A stretch of DNA of 64,000 nt, from assembly GCA_028289885.1 (NCBI GenBank), contig JAQGKX010000109.1, positions 1-64,000 of the forward strand. The letters are read 5' to 3'. This document shows positions 58,316 to 64,000 of this stretch, in pieces. The translations under genes and the position numbers were made by a program. Under the pieces are notes generated by a model. The model did no database searches and was not told the origin of the DNA. It was given only the letters and a program-made list of their open reading frames with translations. The first letter of the stretch is position 1; each line of letters starts with the position of its first letter. Origin of the DNA: Sphingomonadales bacterium. Its GTDB lineage: Bacteria > Pseudomonadota > Alphaproteobacteria > Sphingomonadales > Sphingomonadaceae.

Positions 58316-59119
58316 GTGACGCCCTTTGAAAGTAAGATGCTGGACGCGCTCAAGAAGGGGCGGGATCAGTTTGGCGTGGTTGCCGTAAAGGCTGAGTTTG
58401 AAGCAGAAGGGACACGTCCCGACGAGTTCCTCAGGTTGCTTGAGCTAACCCAGCGTGCCGACCTGAAGGTTGCACTGAAGATCGGTGGATGCGAGGCTAT
58501 CTCGGACCTGCTGGCCAGCAAGCTTTACGGCGTTGATTACATCATCGCGCCAATGGTGGAAACGCCTTACGCGTTGTCGAAGTTCATCCAGGCAAAAGAC
58601 AAGACCCACGGGCCGGATGAAGCGCGTACCGAGTTTCTGTTCAACCTTGAGACTCAGACCACACTCGATAATCTCGAAGAGATGATGCCGCTGGCAAGCA
58701 AGTACCTTGATGGGATTGTTTTTGGTCGGGTCGATTTCACCTTGTCTCGCAACATGCCTCGCACTGCCATCAACGATCCATCGATTACCGAGGCTGTGCT
58801 CGAAGTGGCAAAGGCTTGCGCGCGGGATGACATCGAGCTGGTTGTCGGCGGATCGATCGCCATGGAAGCTGTGGAAGCGCTACGCGAGTTTCGCAAGGTT
58901 CGGTTGGACCGGTTTGAAACACGGAAGATCGTATTCGACGGTGCAGCGGCGGAGGCCCATTGGATCGGTGCCGCCATCGCCAATGCTGTCGAATTCGAAC
59001 TTCTTTGGTTGAAGAACAAACGAAACTATTACGACGCCATCGCTCGGGAAGATGCCGCGCGGATTGAAATGATGGAAAAGCGCGTTGCTCCTAAGAGCCC
59101 GGTGAGCGTAGCAGCGTAA
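58316..59119 (+). CDS. HpcH/HpaI-like aldolase/citrate lyase family protein
   Basis: VALKIGGCEAISDLLASKLYGVDYIIAPMVETPYAL, GIVFGRVDFTLS, ELVVGGSIAMEAVEAL; GTG start. Confidence 0.8.
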   Translation: MTPFESKMLDALKKGRDQFGVVAVKAEFEAEGTRPDEFLRLLELTQRADLKVALKIGGCEAISDLLASKLYGVDYIIAPMVETPYALSKFIQAKDKTHGPDEARTEFLFNLETQTTLDNLEEMMPLASKYLDGIVFGRVDFTLSRNMPRTAINDPSITEAVLEVAKACARDDIELVVGGSIAMEAVEALREFRKVRLDRFETRKIVFDGAAAEAHWIGAAIANAVEFELLWLKNKRNYYDAIAREDAARIEMMEKRVAPKSPVSVAA

Positions 59120-59128
59120 GAGGTCGCT

Positions 59129-59842
59129 ATGTCGGGGGAATGGCGCCTGCTCGTATTCGGCGCCTCCGGTGCGATCGGGCGGACAGTCGTTGAGCGGGCA
59201 ATGTCTCGCGGTTGGTCGGTAACGGCTGTCACGCGCGGCGCTGCGCCTGTGACATATGATGCGGTTGCGTGGCGGTCATGGGATCCTCTCACGGCCCCTG
59301 ATGCCTCGGCTTTGTCGGACGACGCGCCGTTCGACGGTGTCTGCTGGGCGCAGGGGGCCAATCTTGCGGATTCCCTTGCGGACTTCGATATCGAGCGTCA
59401 CCGGGCATTGTACGACGCCAATGTGAGTTCGGTTCTCATTTCGGCAGCGGCGCTGGTCAGTTCGGGTCTCCTGCGTAGTGAGGGTGCTCGACTGGCGGTC
59501 GTCAGTTCCATCTGGCAGGAACGCGCGCGTACCGACAAATTATCGTACACCGTCAGCAAGGCAGCGCTCGGCGGTCTGGTGCGGGCGGCAAGTGTCGACC
59601 TCGGGCGATTGGGTCATTTGATCAATGCAGTGCTTCCCGGCGTGCTCGATACGCCGATGACCCGGGCCAACCTGTCGGCTGAACAGGTCGATGCAGTGGC
59701 CGGCATGGCCACGCTCGGGCGGCTGCCCGATTTGCACACGCTCGCAGAAACAATTCTTTTTCTATGTTCGGCGGACAATAGTTCGATTAGTGGCCAATCG
59801 CTCGCAGTCGATCTCGGGATGAGTAATGCACGCCTCTTTTGA
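59129..59842 (+). CDS. SDR family oxidoreductase
   Basis: LLVFGASGAIGRTVVERAMSRG, YTVSKAALGGLVRAASVDLGRLGHLINAVLPGVLDTPM, ISGQSLAVDLGMS. Confidence 0.88.
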   Translation: MSGEWRLLVFGASGAIGRTVVERAMSRGWSVTAVTRGAAPVTYDAVAWRSWDPLTAPDASALSDDAPFDGVCWAQGANLADSLADFDIERHRALYDANVSSVLISAAALVSSGLLRSEGARLAVVSSIWQERARTDKLSYTVSKAALGGLVRAASVDLGRLGHLINAVLPGVLDTPMTRANLSAEQVDAVAGMATLGRLPDLHTLAETILFLCSADNSSISGQSLAVDLGMSNARLF

Positions 59843-60962
59843 TATTACAGCTTCCAGCGGAAGTTATGGCGTGTCGGTACAACCCGGCCTTTTGGAAGCA
59901 TTGCTTGCCGAAGCCGGGGAGCGCATCTTCATCGTCGATGAGTTTCTCGCAGCCCCACTGGTTGCCGCCGGGCTGGACCCCATCGTCATTATCGCCGACG
60001 AGCCCGCCAAATCCCTGGATCGCATGACCGATGTGATCGTTGCAATGCGCGATCGGCGTGCGACCCGCGACACGGTGCTGGTCGCGATCGGCGGCGGCGT
60101 GGTCCAGGATATCGCCGCCTTTGCCGCTTCCACCTACATGCGCGGCATCGCCTGGATTTATGTGCCAACCACGCTCCTGAGCATGGCAGACAGTTGTATC
60201 GGCGGAAAATCCTCGATCAACGTCGGCAAGTACAAGAACATCGTCGGCACCATACACCCGCCGGTTCGGGTCATCATCGACCCGATATTGAGCCTTAGCC
60301 TGAACGCCGAGCAAAAGGCCGCTGGCCTGTGCGAAGCGGTGAAGATTTGCCTCTGCCACAACCCGGACACCTTCGATGCCTATCTGGCGCTCCAGCCGTG
60401 CGTGAACGCGGACGCGAAGCAATTGTCGGAGGTGATAGCCCTTACTCTACGCGCCAAAAAATGGTTCATCGAGATTGACGAATTCGATCGGGCGGAGCGC
60501 CTGTTGCTTAATTTTGGGCATACGTTCGGCCATGCGCTGGAGGCGGCGAGCGGCTTTGCGGTGAGCCACGGTATTGCCGTTGGCCTCGGCATGCTCGCTG
60601 CACTCCATCTGGGCAAGGCGCTTGATCCGGATAAGGATCAACCCCGGTACATCGAACAGTTCCGCGATCATGTCATCGAACTGATATCATCGGTCGACGG
60701 ACTGGACGCGGTACTGGCAAATGTAGAAGTGCCCGCGCTGATGGACGCGTTCGAGTCCGACAAGAAACACCGTCGGGATCAGTACGCGGTCATCGTCATT
60801 TCCGGCGATGGCAAGGTCGAGCGCCGGATGCTCGCGCGCGATGCCTTTTCTTCCGACCAGATCGCGCGGGCTTTCGCAGCGATGCTTGATTATGCGCAAG
60901 AGGACAGCCAAACGCGCAAGCCTGCTGGCGTGCAGGAAATCCTGCAGATAAAGAGTTTTTAA
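59826..60962 (+). CDS. 3-dehydroquinate synthase-like protein (sugar phosphate cyclase superfamily)
   Basis: AIGGGVVQDIAAFAASTYMRGIAWIYVPTTLLSMADSCIGGKSSINVGKYKN; LLLNFGHTFGHALEAASGFAVSHGIAVGLGM. Confidence 0.88.
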   Translation: MHASFDITASSGSYGVSVQPGLLEALLAEAGERIFIVDEFLAAPLVAAGLDPIVIIADEPAKSLDRMTDVIVAMRDRRATRDTVLVAIGGGVVQDIAAFAASTYMRGIAWIYVPTTLLSMADSCIGGKSSINVGKYKNIVGTIHPPVRVIIDPILSLSLNAEQKAAGLCEAVKICLCHNPDTFDAYLALQPCVNADAKQLSEVIALTLRAKKWFIEIDEFDRAERLLLNFGHTFGHALEAASGFAVSHGIAVGLGMLAALHLGKALDPDKDQPRYIEQFRDHVIELISSVDGLDAVLANVEVPALMDAFESDKKHRRDQYAVIVISGDGKVERRMLARDAFSSDQIARAFAAMLDYAQEDSQTRKPAGVQEILQIKSF

Positions 60963-61008
60963 ACAACGAGTGGCTGTTCTGGCCGTATACTCGCGAGAGG
61001 CAATTAGA

Positions 61009-62994
61009 ATGATGAGTCCTGCGCTTCACCTACGCAAGTTGGGTCGACGGCTGATGCCGGTCTTGCTGGCAACGGCGGCAATGACGGTGGCGGATGTGCC
61101 GGTTGTTGCGCAAACCTTCAGTACGTCACAGGAAAACGGCAGTAGTTCGTCGAACCAGAATTCAGACAACAGGCGCAATTCGAATAATGGGGAAAGTTCG
61201 GGAAACGATGCTGCCCAATCGCAGATCCAGGCCGCCCCAAGTCAGCGTTACGTACCGGATCAGATCCGGTCGTCCGACAGTTCGTCGGATTCATCATCGG
61301 ACAATCGCCGGGATCGATCCGACTCTGCCAACAACCGCTCCAATGATAACCGCAACGACAGTGACTCAAGGAATAGCACGCAGCGGACGCGCCGCGTGGC
61401 GCCGCCCAGCGAGTTTGAGACTTATGCATCCGGAATTGTCGACAAACCCCTCCGGCGGTTCGGTGCAAACCTTCTCGTGCCAGACGCGCGTGATTTCACA
61501 GCCGCTCCAACGACCACGGTTCCAACCGACTATCGTATCAATCCGGGCGACGAGCTGATCGTTAATCTGACCGGGTCGGTTCTAGCAGACGATCTTCGGC
61601 TGAAAGTGGATTCCGAGGGTCAGATTTTCGTGCCGCGTGTCGGCACCATTCGGGTTGGTGGCATCCGCTATGGCGATGTTCAGTCGGCGATTTCGGCTCA
61701 GGTTTCTCGCCAGTACCGCGGGTTTCGTCTGACTGTCTCTGCCGGGCGACTGCACGGCATCACGGTCTACGTCACCGGTTTCGCCCAAACGCCGGGTTCC
61801 TATACGATCAGCAGTCTATCGACACTGATCAATGCGGTTCTGGTTGCGGGTGGCCCATCCAGTGGCGGAAGCTTCCGGTCGATCCAGCTACGGCGCGATG
61901 GTCGCTTGATTTCGGACTTCGATCTGTATGACCTGCTGCTGAAGGGCGACAAGCGCGGAGACGCAGTCCTCCAGAATGGGGACGTCATCTATGTCGGTCC
62001 TATCGGGTCGCAGGTTGCCGTTATCGGCAGCGTTAACAACGAAGCAATTTTCGAGGCCCGTCCCACCGATACCTTGACCGATGTCCTGCTCTACGCAGGT
62101 GGCGTCAGTACGGTGGCGGACGACACGCGATTGCTCGTTCTCGACTCGCTTGGCATCAATGGGGGCTGGCAGCAGCTTACGCCGCAACAGGCCAGCACGA
62201 CAGCCGTGAAACGCGGCCAGGTAGTGCGTGTTCTATCGGGTATAGGCATCGCGCGACCGCTGGGCGGACAGCCCGTGCTCGTTACGGTCAGCGGCGAAGT
62301 CGCCAAGCCGGGACGTTACTATGTTCAGCCAGGAACGCCGATATCCGACGCTGTGGCACAGGCAGGGGGTCTGACCCGTGAGGCCTATGCTTTTGGTGCC
62401 GTATTTACGCGCGAGTCCCTGCGCAACCAGCAGCGTGATGCTTATGATCGCGCGTTGCGTGACACGCGGTTCATGCTGACAGCACAGCCATTGACCACCT
62501 CATCGGCCGATCCGAATCAGGCTGCCCGCGTCCAGGCGCTGGCGTCGGTTGTTGAGCAGATGGAGCAGCGCAAGCCTGATGGCCGCTTGGTATTCACCGT
62601 CGCCCCGGACGCATTAACGGTGCCGGGCGATATCGTGCTGGAAAACAACGACACGCTCTACATCCCGCCCCGGCCTGTTACAGTCGGTGTCTTCGGATCA
62701 GTACCGAGCGCGGCGAGTTTCCGCTACACGAGCGATACGACTGTTGGCGATTATCTGAAGCAGGCCGGCGGCGTCCAGAAGATCGGGGACAAGCGCCAGA
62801 TTTTCGTGGTCCGCGCTAATGGGTCGGTCGTGTCGCGACATGGAGTGCTCAAACAACGCGCGCTTCCAGGCGACCTGATTTACGTGCCGATCAACCCGTC
62901 GCGCGGCGAATTCTGGTCGCGTCTGCGTGATCTTACCCAGCTTGTATTCAGCGGCGCGCTGACAGCAGCCACGATCGCGGCGGTTTCCAAGTGA
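61009..62994 (+). CDS. Polysaccharide export protein with SLBB domains (Wza/KpsD-like), low-complexity linker
   Basis: YRINPGDELIVNLTGSVLADDLRLKVDSEGQIFVPRVGTIRVGGIRYGDVQSAI; VTVSGEVAKPGRYYVQPGTPISDAVAQAGGLTREAYAFGAVFTRESLR. Confidence 0.9.
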   Translation: MMSPALHLRKLGRRLMPVLLATAAMTVADVPVVAQTFSTSQENGSSSSNQNSDNRRNSNNGESSGNDAAQSQIQAAPSQRYVPDQIRSSDSSSDSSSDNRRDRSDSANNRSNDNRNDSDSRNSTQRTRRVAPPSEFETYASGIVDKPLRRFGANLLVPDARDFTAAPTTTVPTDYRINPGDELIVNLTGSVLADDLRLKVDSEGQIFVPRVGTIRVGGIRYGDVQSAISAQVSRQYRGFRLTVSAGRLHGITVYVTGFAQTPGSYTISSLSTLINAVLVAGGPSSGGSFRSIQLRRDGRLISDFDLYDLLLKGDKRGDAVLQNGDVIYVGPIGSQVAVIGSVNNEAIFEARPTDTLTDVLLYAGGVSTVADDTRLLVLDSLGINGGWQQLTPQQASTTAVKRGQVVRVLSGIGIARPLGGQPVLVTVSGEVAKPGRYYVQPGTPISDAVAQAGGLTREAYAFGAVFTRESLRNQQRDAYDRALRDTRFMLTAQPLTTSSADPNQAARVQALASVVEQMEQRKPDGRLVFTVAPDALTVPGDIVLENNDTLYIPPRPVTVGVFGSVPSAASFRYTSDTTVGDYLKQAGGVQKIGDKRQIFVVRANGSVVSRHGVLKQRALPGDLIYVPINPSRGEFWSRLRDLTQLVFSGALTAATIAAVSK

Positions 62995-64000
62995 GTTATT
63001 TTGACAGGGGGATTTTTCTCGTTCGCGATACCCGGTCTCGTCGGATCGGATATGCAGTGATTGCATTGATCTTTGCCTTTCTGTGCCTCTTTCCAGAGCC
63101 ATTCGTGGCACGGGCAAAAATCGTTCCGCAGGATACCAGCGCGACTGCTGCGAGTACGACCAATCTGCTCGGTGCCCTCGGTGCCGGTAGCCAGAGCATC
63201 GGCAGCCTCCTCACCGGCGGACGTCCATCCAACGATCTGTATCTGATCATTGGACGAAGCGAGAGCGTGATGGAGCAGGTGATCAAGATGCTCAACCTGG
63301 TTGGGCCGAACCAGCGCTATTCGACGATCCCGAAAGCAAAGCTCGCGCTTGCCAAGAAAGTGGATGTTCATTTGCTGTTGGGCGGCGTGCTCGAAATCGA
63401 GACTAAAACGCATAGCCCTAAGGAATCGACGGACCTCACCATTGCCTATCAGGACGCCATCAGTCGGCAGCTTGCGCAATTCGGTCGACAGATCATCATC
63501 AACAAGGAACGCATCGTCCATCGACGCTTCCAGGATGCCATCGACCGCGTGGCGCGTTCAGAGGCTACGCTGCAGGCCTATCGTCGTGCCAACAATCTGG
63601 CCGATCCCGAAGTGCAGCTTGGGGCGGCCCTTACACAACGGGCGACTGCTGACTCCGAACTGCAAGCCAAAGAAGTAGAACTGCAGACACTGCGCGGGGT
63701 CCGCGGTCCCGAGGCGACCGAAGTGTTATCATTGCAGACCGAAATCCAGGCGCTGCGCGCCCAGATTGCCCGGACGGTGAGGCCAGCACTTGGCATGACG
63801 GGCCCTAACGTAGCCGGGTTGACCAGCATATCGACACAATATCTGCGGCTATACCGCGATTATCGCTATCAGCAGTCGATCTACGACATCTACCAGCGCT
63901 CGGCCGAGCAGATTCAGGTCGAGGAACTTGCCGCTGAAAGTGCGTCATATATCCAGATTATCGATCCGTCACACATCGATGCGGAGCGCCATTATAACAT
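62991..64000 (+). CDS. Capsule/EPS chain-length or export inner-membrane protein (KpsE/Wzz-like), truncated at right edge
   Basis: Open frame from GTG 62991 to window end: VSYFDRGIFLVRDTRSRRIGYAVIALIFAFLCLFPEPFVARAKIVPQDTSATAASTTNLLGALG...RSESVMEQVIKMLNLV...; coiled-coil region; 4-nt overlap with upstream stop. Confidence 0.75.
   Translation, partial: MSYFDRGIFLVRDTRSRRIGYAVIALIFAFLCLFPEPFVARAKIVPQDTSATAASTTNLLGALGAGSQSIGSLLTGGRPSNDLYLIIGRSESVMEQVIKMLNLVGPNQRYSTIPKAKLALAKKVDVHLLLGGVLEIETKTHSPKESTDLTIAYQDAISRQLAQFGRQIIINKERIVHRRFQDAIDRVARSEATLQAYRRANNLADPEVQLGAALTQRATADSELQAKEVELQTLRGVRGPEATEVLSLQTEIQALRAQIARTVRPALGMTGPNVAGLTSISTQYLRLYRDYRYQQSIYDIYQRSAEQIQVEELAAESASYIQIIDPSHIDAERHYN

Noticed and set aside
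1-64000. tRNA, rRNA, transposase or integrase genes
   Set aside because: None recognised when reading through intergenic regions and ORF translations; a tRNAscan/ISfinder run would be needed to exclude them formally.

Overview
GC-rich chromosomal window, by inference from an alphaproteobacterium of the Sphingomonadaceae type (gene content and codon usage; not proven). Main blocks: (1) ~0.5-8.3 kb, a lipoprotein-type subtilase autotransporter convergent with a giant autotransporter. (2) ~8.7-35.4 kb, a Wzx/Wzy-type exopolysaccharide locus: several GT4 glycosyltransferases, flippase, polymerase-like protein, GH99-like hydrolase, sugar-1-P transferase, Wza-like and Wzc-like export proteins, two acyltransferases, a GH28-like beta-helix protein and three Crp/Fnr regulators. 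It also holds a stand-alone A-PCP-TE NRPS-like protein and an Sfp-type phosphopantetheinyl transferase. (3) ~35-58 kb, mostly ordinary genes: TamAB, PAP2, TesA-like esterase with YbbAP-like ABC transporter, MlaA, EmrAB/OprM-like efflux with TetR, thioesterase, AI-2E transporter, MobA-like/XdhC pair, M23 peptidase. (4) ~58.3-64 kb, a putative operon of aldolase, SDR and 3-dehydroquinate-synthase-like genes feeding into a second polysaccharide export system that runs off the right edge. The two most interesting candidates are the NRPS-like module in the EPS locus (glycine-like specificity code by hand alignment, cysteine in the TE nucleophile position; possible aminoacyl decoration of a polysaccharide) and the aldolase/SDR/DHQS trio (possible carbocyclic polysaccharide building block). 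No tRNA, rRNA, CRISPR array or transposon was recognised. All calls come from reading motifs; no database search was run.
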